In this document: piece by piece, positions 1-7,866 of the stretch
Position numbering within the stretch: the stretch's first letter is position 1
How the letters are laid out: every line of letters begins with the position of its first letter
Source of the DNA: Thermanaerothrix daxensis
GTDB lineage: Bacteria; Chloroflexota; Anaerolineae; Anaerolineales; Anaerolineaceae
Direction of reading: 5' to 3'
DNA length: 64,000 nucleotides
Assembly: GCF_001306145.1 (NCBI RefSeq)
Contig: NZ_LGKO01000006.1
Span: 186,001 to 250,000, forward strand
The notes under the pieces: generated by a model
What the model saw: only the letters and a program-made list of their open reading frames with translations
Database searches by the model: none
What the model was told of the DNA's origin: nothing
Made by a program: the position numbers and the translations under genes

Positions 1-26
1 ACCCACAATGCGCGCATCGGCTGCCC

Positions 27-1808
27 TCAGCGGATGGCGGTAGCCGCACGGGTGGGGGTGGCTTTGGGCGGGGTGCCGGTGGGGGTCGCAGAATACAGCG
101 GGGTGGGTGTGGGGGTGGCCAGGCGGGCCAGGGCCGCCTGTGCCTGGGCACGCCAGGCGGCGGGCATGGCCGTCTCGGGCAGGGCCAGCAGGCGCTGCCA
201 ATCGGCGTAGGCCGCGCGGGGGTCAAGGGACTCAACGGCCTGGGCGCGCCAGTAGTAGATGGCCGCCTTGTCCGCCTCACTGCGTGCCAGCCCTTCGCTC
301 TTGCTCAACTGCATGTAGGCATCGCCGTAAGCCTGCAGCCCCAACAGGGCGCGCCCGAGGCCCAGGCTGGCCGCCAAGGAGCGCGGGTTGAGGTTCAGCG
401 CGGCCTTGAAATCTTCCAGGGCGTCTGCGTAGTTACCGGCTTCCAGGTTGACCTCGCCGCGTTGCAGCCACAGGGCCAAGTTCAGGCGGTCGGTGGCCAG
501 GGCGCGGTCGAGCAGGGCTAGCGCTGGCCCGGTACGCCCCTCGCGGGCATAGGCCTGCGCCAGCCAGCCCAGGGCCTCTACGTCGGGGGAGGGCGGGCCG
601 TAGGTCAGGTACACCTCCAGGGGAGGAATGGCCTGTGCAGGCCGGTCCTGGAGCAGGTAGATCTGCCCCAACAGGCGGTATGCCGGCAGCAGCGCCAGGT
701 CACGTTGCAGGGCTTCCTGCACCTGGCGCAGGGCCTCATCCAGGTCGTTGGCCTGCAGGGCGATCCAGCCGCGGTAGTAAGCCACCAGCGGGGAATCCGG
801 CAGTTGGGCGGCTGCCTGCTCCAGCTGGCGGGTGGCTTCGGCGAGGTCATTCTGTTCGGCAGCCAGCATGGCCAGTTCCAGGTGCGCCTCGGCCAGGTTG
901 GGATCCAGGCGCAGTGCCTCTTCCAGGTTGCGGAGGACCTCTTTTTCGGAATTGGGCGCGCTCTTGCGCAGAGCGCGGGCACGCCCCAGGTAGGCCGGGG
1001 CATAGGTTTTATCGGTCTGGACGGCCTGGTTGTAGGCCTGCAAAGCCTGGGTGTAAGCCCCCCGGCTCAGGTAGATATCCCCGATGAGGGTGTAGATATC
1101 GGCGGCGGGTTGAATCTGAGCCGCCTGATCCAGGTACTGGATGGCGCGGTTGTAATCTCCGCGCTCAAAGGCGCGCAGGCCCAGGCCGTACGCCTCGATG
1201 ATCGGGTGTGGGGTACGCCCATAAGCCGGGGTGGGGGTGTAAGTGGCGGCGAGGGCGGCCCAGGGCGGGGTGATGGTGGGGGTGAAGGCGGGGTTGGGAG
1301 TGGCGGCGGTCTGCGCCTGGGGCAGAGGGGTGGCGGTGGGCAAGGGCTGGAACGAGATGGCGGGGCGGGTGGGTTGGGCGCGCTGACGCAGCCGGTTGAC
1401 GCTGAAAACGCCCAGCGTCACCAGGGCGACGACCAGAAGGACCAGACCGCCGTAGAGGGCGATGCGCCGCCACAGGTGGTGGGTGGCTTCATCGCGCGGC
1501 TTTTCCAGTTCAACCTGCCAGGAGCGGCGTTGCAGGGCTGCCGGGACCACCAGGCGCTCATCGCGCGGTAGGGCCCCCATGAGAATCAAACCGCGCCGCG
1601 CATCCAGGTTATCGGGATCCAGGCGCAGGACCTCGCGCAGGCAGTAGAGGCGCTCTTTGGACGTCTCCACGGCGGCGCTCATCCACAGCCAGTACTCCGG
1701 TTGGTTGGGGTCGCGGCGCAGCAGCCGGGTCAGCAGGTCGCGCGCACGGGCGCGCTGCCCCTGGGCCAGAGCGGTGCGCACTTCTTCGAGGATCTTTTCA
1801 TCGGCCAT
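27..1808 (-). CDS. Membrane-anchored TPR-repeat protein
   Basis: A 593-residue protein. Residues 1-75 look like a short helical/TPR-like module, a single membrane segment (GGLVLLVVALVTLGV) lies near 115-140, then a Thr/Pro-rich linker leads into about ten tetratricopeptide repeats from ~205 to 565 (pattern A-x-x-x-x-G-x-x-x-x-A, e.g. AFERGDYNRAIQYLDQA). The C-terminus is again Thr/Pro rich. The ATG at 1808 was chosen because the protein similarity-like TPR register begins there (MADEKILEEV); an upstream in-frame start would add an unlikely 30-residue extension. TPR proteins are scaffolds; no partner is evident. It is transcribed away from the pseudopilin cluster, so a role in surface structure assembly is only a guess. 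Confidence 0.8.
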   Translation of the reverse strand: MADEKILEEVRTALAQGQRARARDLLTRLLRRDPNQPEYWLWMSAAVETSKERLYCLREVLRLDPDNLDARRGLILMGALPRDERLVVPAALQRRSWQVELEKPRDEATHHLWRRIALYGGLVLLVVALVTLGVFSVNRLRQRAQPTRPAISFQPLPTATPLPQAQTAATPNPAFTPTITPPWAALAATYTPTPAYGRTPHPIIEAYGLGLRAFERGDYNRAIQYLDQAAQIQPAADIYTLIGDIYLSRGAYTQALQAYNQAVQTDKTYAPAYLGRARALRKSAPNSEKEVLRNLEEALRLDPNLAEAHLELAMLAAEQNDLAEATRQLEQAAAQLPDSPLVAYYRGWIALQANDLDEALRQVQEALQRDLALLPAYRLLGQIYLLQDRPAQAIPPLEVYLTYGPPSPDVEALGWLAQAYAREGRTGPALALLDRALATDRLNLALWLQRGEVNLEAGNYADALEDFKAALNLNPRSLAASLGLGRALLGLQAYGDAYMQLSKSEGLARSEADKAAIYYWRAQAVESLDPRAAYADWQRLLALPETAMPAAWRAQAQAALARLATPTPTPLYSATPTGTPPKATPTRAATAIR

Positions 1809-1979
1809 TCTGGTGAAAAGTGTAGCACAGCCCGCCCGCAGGGGCAAGATGAGGTGCCCCAGTTCTGCTCTGGCAGGAGAAGCCAGGAGCCGCGGCATTG
1901 TGCCGTCTCGATTGTGAAAATTAGATGAAAAAATGGTGATAAAACCATGACAGTCACCTTACAGAATCCTAAGGATGGC

Positions 1980-2009
1980 TTGACAGTTGGGCCGGCTTTC
2001 GGCTATTGT
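1980..2009 (+). promoter_or_regulatory. Candidate sigma70-type promoter of the tad-like cluster
   Basis: TTGACA at 1980-1985 and TATTGT at 2004-2009 are separated by 18 bp. They lie about 65 bp upstream of the first pseudopilin gene. The 264-bp gap between this gene and the divergent TPR gene holds no other clear feature. Confidence 0.5.
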
Positions 2010-2072
2010 AAAAACAGGCCGTACTGGAGGGAAAGCCCAGGCGGTGCTTAACCGATTGGCCTTTCTAGATCA

Positions 2073-2789
2073 ATGGAGAACAGCCCTGTGAGACGTCCTT
2101 TGTTGTGTATTCGTACCCCCAGGCCGCGCGGCCAATCTTTCCTTGAGTTGGCGCTGGTACTGCCGGTGCTGTTGATCCTGCTGCTGGGGGTGGTGGAGGT
2201 GGCCTTTTTTATCGGGCGGTACCTCGACCTGCTCGACCTCACCCGCGAGGCGGCGCGCTTCGCTTCGGTGCGAGATCCCTTCCAGAGCGCCCACATCGGC
2301 GAGCGTTCGTGCAGCAATGTGGAGTACTACGACTTTTGGTTCACCACCTCCTGCGTCTTTTCGCCCCCGCAGGGGTCTTCGCTGTGCACCGATCCCGCCT
2401 TCTGTAATGGGATGAACCCCTTCATTTACCTGAACCCCGCCACCGATGATGTGGTGATTTCCGTGTATACCGTTTCCGGCAACATTGTGACCGATGTATG
2501 GCCCAAGCCGCAAGGTTTTTACTCCCTCTACGGGAACTGGAACAAAGATTGCCGGGGTAACGTGGTGCGCACCACGCCGCATTTCACCCGGGATGTGGTG
2601 CAAGGCCTGCTTTCGGATTATTCCACCCCCAATAAGGGCTTTGTGGCCGTTGAGGTGTATTACTGCCATGAGCAGATGCTTAAACTCCCCGTGTTTACCG
2701 CCTTTGTGCCGGACCCGTTCCAGGTTACGACCTACACCATCATGTCCCTGCCGGCGGCCCAACCCACTCCCACTCCTGGAGCGCCCTGA
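2073..2789 (+). CDS. TadE-family pseudopilin-like protein
   Basis: A 238-residue protein with a short positively charged N-terminus, then the TadE-type motif (GQSFLELALVLPVLLILLLG) forming one membrane helix at about 20-48, followed by TREAARFAS as in other TadE proteins. The rest is exported, Cys-containing and Pro-terminated. TadE/TadF/TadG proteins are minor pseudopilins of type IVb (Tad/Flp) pili processed by a prepilin peptidase. The stop is one base from the ATG of the next gene, so the two are surely co-transcribed. No TadA ATPase, secretin or prepilin peptidase lies in the window, so the assembly machine must be elsewhere, or these act as stand-alone anchored adhesins. Confidence 0.75.
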   Translation: MENSPVRRPLLCIRTPRPRGQSFLELALVLPVLLILLLGVVEVAFFIGRYLDLLDLTREAARFASVRDPFQSAHIGERSCSNVEYYDFWFTTSCVFSPPQGSSLCTDPAFCNGMNPFIYLNPATDDVVISVYTVSGNIVTDVWPKPQGFYSLYGNWNKDCRGNVVRTTPHFTRDVVQGLLSDYSTPNKGFVAVEVYYCHEQMLKLPVFTAFVPDPFQVTTYTIMSLPAAQPTPTPGAP

Positions 2790-2790
2790 G

Positions 2791-4611
2791 ATGAACGCCT
2801 CCCATCCGCGTGGTCAAATTCTGGTGGTTTTCGCCGTCACGTTGCTGGCGCTGGTCTTTTTCGTCGGTCTGGCAATTGATGCCGGCTCGCTCTACGTGAC
2901 CTACGGGCATCTCAAGCGTGCGGTGGATGCAGCCTCGGTGGCGGCAGCGAACTCGTTCAAGCGCGGTGAGGTGAACCGCAGACCGGATGGCACCATGGAC
3001 CTCACCCGCATGGTCGGTTCGGCGGAGGAAGCGCTGGAACTGCACAACCTGGATATGAGTCAGGTGGATCTGGTGGTGCGCATTTGCGATGCCGACGGTG
3101 TCCTTGGCCCCGACCCCAATTTACAAACGGAGGCGCCGTTCTTCTACACCCGCTGCCCGGATACCACGAGCGGTGAGGCCCCACGCCGCTTGGTGTATGT
3201 GCGGGCCACCCAATATGCTCCGCTGTACTTCCTGAGCCTGATGGGATTTCAGAGCATTCCGCTGACCACCGACGCCATTTCCGAAGCCGCCTCGGTGGAC
3301 CTGGTCATCGTGATTGATATTTCCGAATCTATGGCCGAAGGCACTCCTGGCTTTGGCCCGGATTACGACCCGGATGGACCGGGTGGCTGCAATACGAACA
3401 ATTCGTGCAAAGCCCTACGTGATGCCAAGGAAGCCGCCAAGGTGCTGGTGGACAAACTCTACGACGGTTACGACCGGGTGGGGGTGGTGACTTTCGACTC
3501 GCAGGCGGTGATCTACCCCATTCCGGATAAAAACGGCAACCTGGTCATGATGAGCGACGACCTGGATCAGGTCAAGGCGGCCATTGACCGCATTAAACTG
3601 CACGACGATCCGCCTTTTGGCAAGATGTGGGCGCCCTGGCGAAATTACAGGCTGTATAACCCGGTCAACCCCGAAGACCTGGATGGCGACGGCGCGGATT
3701 ACGACAATCCGGCCAAACTGGGCTACACCTGCCCGCCGATGACCGACCCACGCGTGGCCGACCGCTGGTGGAGCACCGATGAGGGTGCTCCCAATCCCTT
3801 TGGTGTTGGCGGGGTGCCCTGTGATGATAACGGCAAACTGGATGCCTTTGATTGGGACGGGGATGGTGTCTTCACTCAGGCCGATCACGATGCCAGTATG
3901 GCCTACTACGACAAAGAGCGCGCTAAATACGGGGTGCCGGGCCTCAAACCCTCTTTGTCCTTCCTTTCGACCTGCACCGGCTGCGGCATACGTGCCGGCA
4001 CGCGCGTTTTCGAAGATGCCCGCCCCGATAGCATCTGGGTGATGGTACTGCTCTCGGACGGGTTTGCCAACCTCAGTGATACCTACGGCAGCGGCGGCAC
4101 GACCCCCGGTGATACCCCCAACACCGGCGGGGCCGTCCCGGCGGCCTACCCCAACGGCTTCTGCAACGGCAAACTGAACCAGGGTTGGTGGCCGGGCATG
4201 TGCAAAGACACTTCGCTGACCCCCCGCTACTGTATAGATGCCGACTCGGCTACCTGCCCACCCGGAACTACCTGGGTGCTTCAGAATCCCCAGGATTACC
4301 GCTACAGCGTTATGGACTACGCCATGGACATGATTGACCAGCTGGCGCTGACCAAATCCACCAACCCGCGCGAGCCCCGCGGCAACGACGTGGCCATCTA
4401 CTCGATTGGCCTGGGCAATGTGGCCCTGGGCGAGAAGTTGCTGCGCTACGCCGCCGCAGTGGGCGATGATGGCGACCGCACCACCGACCCCTGCGCCGCC
4501 ACCCCTGCCTACCGCAGTTGTGGGCAGTACTACTACACCAGCACCAGCAGTGGCCTGCTCAAGATTTTTGAGGACATTGCTTCGCGCATCTACACGCGCA
4601 TTACCGACTAG
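2791..4611 (+). CDS. TadG-like pseudopilin with von Willebrand factor A domain
   Basis: 606 residues. The N-terminus (RGQILVVFAVTLLALVFFVGLAIDAG) is the TadG/TadE-like signal and membrane helix. A vWA domain begins near residue 168 with an intact MIDAS motif (VIDISES, DxSxS) and ends with a helix near the C-terminus. Inside the vWA domain are Asp-rich loops of the DxDGDG type (EDLDGDGADYD near 290 and DWDGDGVFTQADHD near 350) that resemble EF-hand/dockerin calcium loops. The ATG at 2791 directly follows the upstream stop; longer in-frame starts overlap the previous gene. vWA-TadG proteins are thought to mediate metal-dependent adhesion at the cell surface. Several Cys residues suggest disulfides. 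Confidence 0.8.
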   Translation: MNASHPRGQILVVFAVTLLALVFFVGLAIDAGSLYVTYGHLKRAVDAASVAAANSFKRGEVNRRPDGTMDLTRMVGSAEEALELHNLDMSQVDLVVRICDADGVLGPDPNLQTEAPFFYTRCPDTTSGEAPRRLVYVRATQYAPLYFLSLMGFQSIPLTTDAISEAASVDLVIVIDISESMAEGTPGFGPDYDPDGPGGCNTNNSCKALRDAKEAAKVLVDKLYDGYDRVGVVTFDSQAVIYPIPDKNGNLVMMSDDLDQVKAAIDRIKLHDDPPFGKMWAPWRNYRLYNPVNPEDLDGDGADYDNPAKLGYTCPPMTDPRVADRWWSTDEGAPNPFGVGGVPCDDNGKLDAFDWDGDGVFTQADHDASMAYYDKERAKYGVPGLKPSLSFLSTCTGCGIRAGTRVFEDARPDSIWVMVLLSDGFANLSDTYGSGGTTPGDTPNTGGAVPAAYPNGFCNGKLNQGWWPGMCKDTSLTPRYCIDADSATCPPGTTWVLQNPQDYRYSVMDYAMDMIDQLALTKSTNPREPRGNDVAIYSIGLGNVALGEKLLRYAAAVGDDGDRTTDPCAATPAYRSCGQYYYTSTSSGLLKIFEDIASRIYTRITD

Positions 4612-4703
4612 AAAGGACTGCCGGATGGCTTCCAGGATCGGCTTGTGCATTCAACGACCTTTTTACCGTGTTCATCCCGTCTGTGGGATGGGGGAGGAGA
4701 ACG

Positions 4704-6908
4704 ATGCGACCTGAACCTGAGCGCTTCAAAAAGCGCGCCCCGCGCCGCCGCGCCCAGGCGCTGGTGGAATTTGCGCTGGCGTTACCCCTGCTCTTACTGC
4801 TCGTTTTTGGCATCATTGAATTTGGGCGCTTCATGCAGACCTGGCTGGCGCTGGAAAACGGTGCCCGCTTCGGGGTGCGTTACGCCGTCACCGGTGCTTA
4901 TAACCCCGATTACTGCGATGAAGCGGATGCCATCTACGGGCTGGGCGATGAAGACCTGGCCGACGGTAAGGTGGACTGCAAGGTACCGCCCCGCCGGGAT
5001 TGGAACGGCGATGGCAAAGTGACCTCCGAGGATGATCGCCTGGCTGAGGAGATGACCAACCGCCTGCAGGATTGGGCGCGCCTGCCTTCGATCCGTGATG
5101 CGGCGCTAGCCGGCGCCATGGGCATTGCCGCCGCCTTTGATGATTTCACCATCGCGCAGGATTACTTCGGCTACCTCAGTCATCCGTTTGGTTCGTTCAG
5201 CACGCAGTACCGCGGGAATCCCAACCGCACGGGGTACTTTGCCATCTCGGTTTGCAGCAGTCGCCATTACGATGACGGCAGCCCGCGCTTCGGCTTTCTC
5301 ACCGCCGAGCGCCTCGACTCGCAGTACCACAGTTATCTGCCTGTGTGCATCGAAATGGACGAGAACGGCAATATCATCCGTTACATGGATGATCCCGGCG
5401 GGCCGGGCGACCGCGTGCGGGTGACCCTGACCTACCGCCATGCCTTGATCACCCCGCTGCCCAATGTGGCCGCCCTGTGGACGCCGGGTGCCAGCGCCTG
5501 GTGGGATGGGTTGCTGATCAGTGCACAGCGCGAGGGCATTGTGGAAAAGTTCCGCGTCTCACGCGTGACCGGCCTGGCCGGCGCGATCGGTATGGCGGCC
5601 ACCTTCACCCCCACCCCCTCTGAAACGCCCACCTCCACCTCTACTCTGACCCCCACCGATACGCCCACCAGCACCCCTACCCGTACCAATACTCCCACCC
5701 CCACCCGCACGCCCACCCCACGGCCGGATTGCTCGCTACTGCAAAATATTGGGCCGGAAGGCCTTGCCTTCCAGAATCTGAGCAGTGGGGGGTATGTGCT
5801 CGAGTCTCAATTGCAGAACACCGGGCCCTATCTCATTCAATTTAGTGGGGCGGCGTTGAACTGGAATGGCAACTGGCACAACCAGATGCAGGGACCGCGT
5901 CCCGGTCATATCTTCAACTGGTACGCCAATAACAACAACAACACCAAGATTTTCGACCCGTCGGATACCGGCACCTACCCTTTTGCCCACACCTTCGTCA
6001 ATCCCAGCAACCAGAACCTGGGGGCATTGGGGAGCACCTGGTTCAAATGGGTGTACGGTTCGCCCAACCCGGGTCAGAACACCTTTACCTTCTGGATTAC
6101 GCCCTACGTCAATTCCTACCCGGTGGTTGGCCCAGGAACGCCCACCCCGCGCATGAGTGTGACGCCGGTTTCCGTGGAATCCCAGAATTTCTACTGGAGC
6201 GGTGAATTCAACGGCACCATCTACTACAACATCGTCCCACCCACGCCGGTGCCGACGCTGGCCTGCGCCATGAACGTCACCGGCTTGATGGGGCCGAACA
6301 TTCAACCCACGCCGATCATTTCCGGGCTCAACTTCAGCCTGCGCGCCCGCGTGGAGGGCAACCAGGGGAGCGGTAAGTGGGATCAAAACGTGCGCTATGT
6401 GTACTTCTTCGTCTACGACAGCGCCGGTAATCTGGTGCACTACTTCAAGGATACCTCACCGATTTACTGTCTATTCGGTGATAGCAAAGGCAACTGTACC
6501 ACACGGCGCGTCGGCGTTGATACCTGGTGGCAGGGGGCTTCAAGCCGCCCCGGGCAGGTGATCCAGAACGGTACCTACACCGTGGCGATCCTGGCGCGCA
6601 ACAACGACACCCGCCAGAAATCCAGCCTGATTGTGACCACGCTGGTCCTGCAGGCGCCGACCCCCACCCCAACCTTCACCCGCACCATTACCCGCACGCC
6701 CACCATTACCCGCACGCCGACGCGCACCTACACGCCGGCACCGCCCACTGCCACGCGCACCGTTACCCCCACGCGTACCATTACTCCCACGCCCACCATT
6801 ACCCGGACGCCCACGCGCACCCCTTCGCCGACGAACACGGTGCGTCCGACCGCTACCCGCACGCCTACGCCCTGCCTGACCCCGCCGGACATGGGCGGCT
6901 GCGGATAA
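4704..6908 (+). CDS. TadE-like pseudopilin with large exported, Thr/Pro-rich adhesin region
   Basis: 734 residues. TadE motif and membrane helix at about 14-45 (RRRAQALVEFALALPLLLLL). A calcium-loop-like stretch DWNGDGKVTSEDD sits near residue 100. A Thr/Pro linker at ~300-340 joins a central Asn/Gly/Tyr-rich region; a second Thr/Pro tract fills the last 80 residues and ends with two Cys (CLTPPDMGGC). The ATG at 4704 is preceded by GGGGAGGAGA; the longer open frame starts inside the gap after the vWA gene. The 92-bp gap from TadG has no terminator, so it is probably the third gene of the same operon. The very long exported part is unusual for TadE, which normally is 150-250 residues. Confidence 0.75.
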   Translation: MRPEPERFKKRAPRRRAQALVEFALALPLLLLLVFGIIEFGRFMQTWLALENGARFGVRYAVTGAYNPDYCDEADAIYGLGDEDLADGKVDCKVPPRRDWNGDGKVTSEDDRLAEEMTNRLQDWARLPSIRDAALAGAMGIAAAFDDFTIAQDYFGYLSHPFGSFSTQYRGNPNRTGYFAISVCSSRHYDDGSPRFGFLTAERLDSQYHSYLPVCIEMDENGNIIRYMDDPGGPGDRVRVTLTYRHALITPLPNVAALWTPGASAWWDGLLISAQREGIVEKFRVSRVTGLAGAIGMAATFTPTPSETPTSTSTLTPTDTPTSTPTRTNTPTPTRTPTPRPDCSLLQNIGPEGLAFQNLSSGGYVLESQLQNTGPYLIQFSGAALNWNGNWHNQMQGPRPGHIFNWYANNNNNTKIFDPSDTGTYPFAHTFVNPSNQNLGALGSTWFKWVYGSPNPGQNTFTFWITPYVNSYPVVGPGTPTPRMSVTPVSVESQNFYWSGEFNGTIYYNIVPPTPVPTLACAMNVTGLMGPNIQPTPIISGLNFSLRARVEGNQGSGKWDQNVRYVYFFVYDSAGNLVHYFKDTSPIYCLFGDSKGNCTTRRVGVDTWWQGASSRPGQVIQNGTYTVAILARNNDTRQKSSLIVTTLVLQAPTPTPTFTRTITRTPTITRTPTRTYTPAPPTATRTVTPTRTITPTPTITRTPTRTPSPTNTVRPTATRTPTPCLTPPDMGGCG

Positions 6909-6995
6909 CCTCACCGGATCCCCCAGGGGCGGTTCCTCCGGCCCGGGTTTCCCCGACCCGCGCGCAGGAACCGCCCCCGCCTGCCGATACCGCCC

Positions 6996-7775
6996 GTGCC
7001 CACCTCTGCCGAACTGCGCCCCCTGCTGATTCTGCTGGCCCTGCTGGTGGGGCTTTTGAGCCTGGCGCTGGGCGGGTTGCGCCGGGTGCTGCGCTGGCTG
7101 CAGCGCCGGCCGCGCTGGGCGGTGGCGGGGGTATTCGGCCTGGCTTACCTGCTGCCCTGGGGGCTGTACTTGGGCGTGCTGGGGATCAGCACACCTCCGG
7201 CTGCGCAAACCCTGCCCTGGACGGCTCAGGTGCTGGTGCTGGGACAGCCCTGGCTGTATCTGTGGCAGATGCTGGCGCTGGCGCTGGCCGTGCCGTGGCC
7301 GCCCCCGAGCGTACTGCTGGCGCGTGGATGGGCTTCGTTGCGCCGGCAGGGCGCGGCCTTTTTGCTGGGGCTGGGGCTGGGGGGGCTGGCCGGGCTGGGG
7401 TATGCCCTGCTCCTGGCCGGGTTCGAGAGTCGCTGGCCCGGCACGGCGGAGCGCATTCCGGGCCTGCCCCCGCTGGCGCTGGGTCTGTGGCTGGCAACTG
7501 GCTTGCTTCTTGCACCGTGGGTGGAAGAGCGCTTTTTCCGCGCCACGCTGCTCGATGCGGCTGCTATGCGGTGGGGCCGTCCGCGCGCCGTGATGCTCTC
7601 GGCGGCGCTGTTTGCCCTCGGGCAGGGGCGGCCCCTGTTGCTCCTGCCGGCGTTTGTCCTCGGGCTGGCGCTGGGCGGGCTGGCGCTGCGCCGGGGATCG
7701 TGGGAAGCGGCGGCTTGGGCGCACATGGGCGTCAACCTGGTCCTGGGCGGCCTGGCCTGGTACCTGCTGATCTAA
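6996..7775 (+). CDS. CPBP-family-like intramembrane protease homologue
   Basis: 259 residues with about six to seven hydrophobic segments. Near residue 175 is WVEERFFRATLL, matching motif 1 (EExxxR) of the CPBP/Abi (CAAX protease-like) family, and near 247 is AHMGVN, matching the last HxxxN motif. The expected middle motif FxxxH reads FALGQ, so one histidine is missing and catalysis is doubtful. CPBP proteins process prenylated or small membrane peptides; some act in immunity to bacteriocins. Start is GTG. Only 87 bp separates it from the TadE-like gene, so it may belong to that operon. Confidence 0.65.
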   Translation: MPTSAELRPLLILLALLVGLLSLALGGLRRVLRWLQRRPRWAVAGVFGLAYLLPWGLYLGVLGISTPPAAQTLPWTAQVLVLGQPWLYLWQMLALALAVPWPPPSVLLARGWASLRRQGAAFLLGLGLGGLAGLGYALLLAGFESRWPGTAERIPGLPPLALGLWLATGLLLAPWVEERFFRATLLDAAAMRWGRPRAVMLSAALFALGQGRPLLLLPAFVLGLALGGLALRRGSWEAAAWAHMGVNLVLGGLAWYLLI

Positions 7776-7866
7776 TCCTCCCCCTTCCTCTTGTGTTAGA
7801 ATGGAGACACTCCGCGCCGCGCGGGTCGGTCGCCCTTGCCCGGCGGCGCGCCGAAAGGTGAGACCT

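Noticed and set aside
3415-4650. 411-codon minus-strand frame opposite the vWA-TadG gene
   Set aside because: Shadow frame with low-complexity Val/Gly/His composition; the plus-strand vWA domain is clear.
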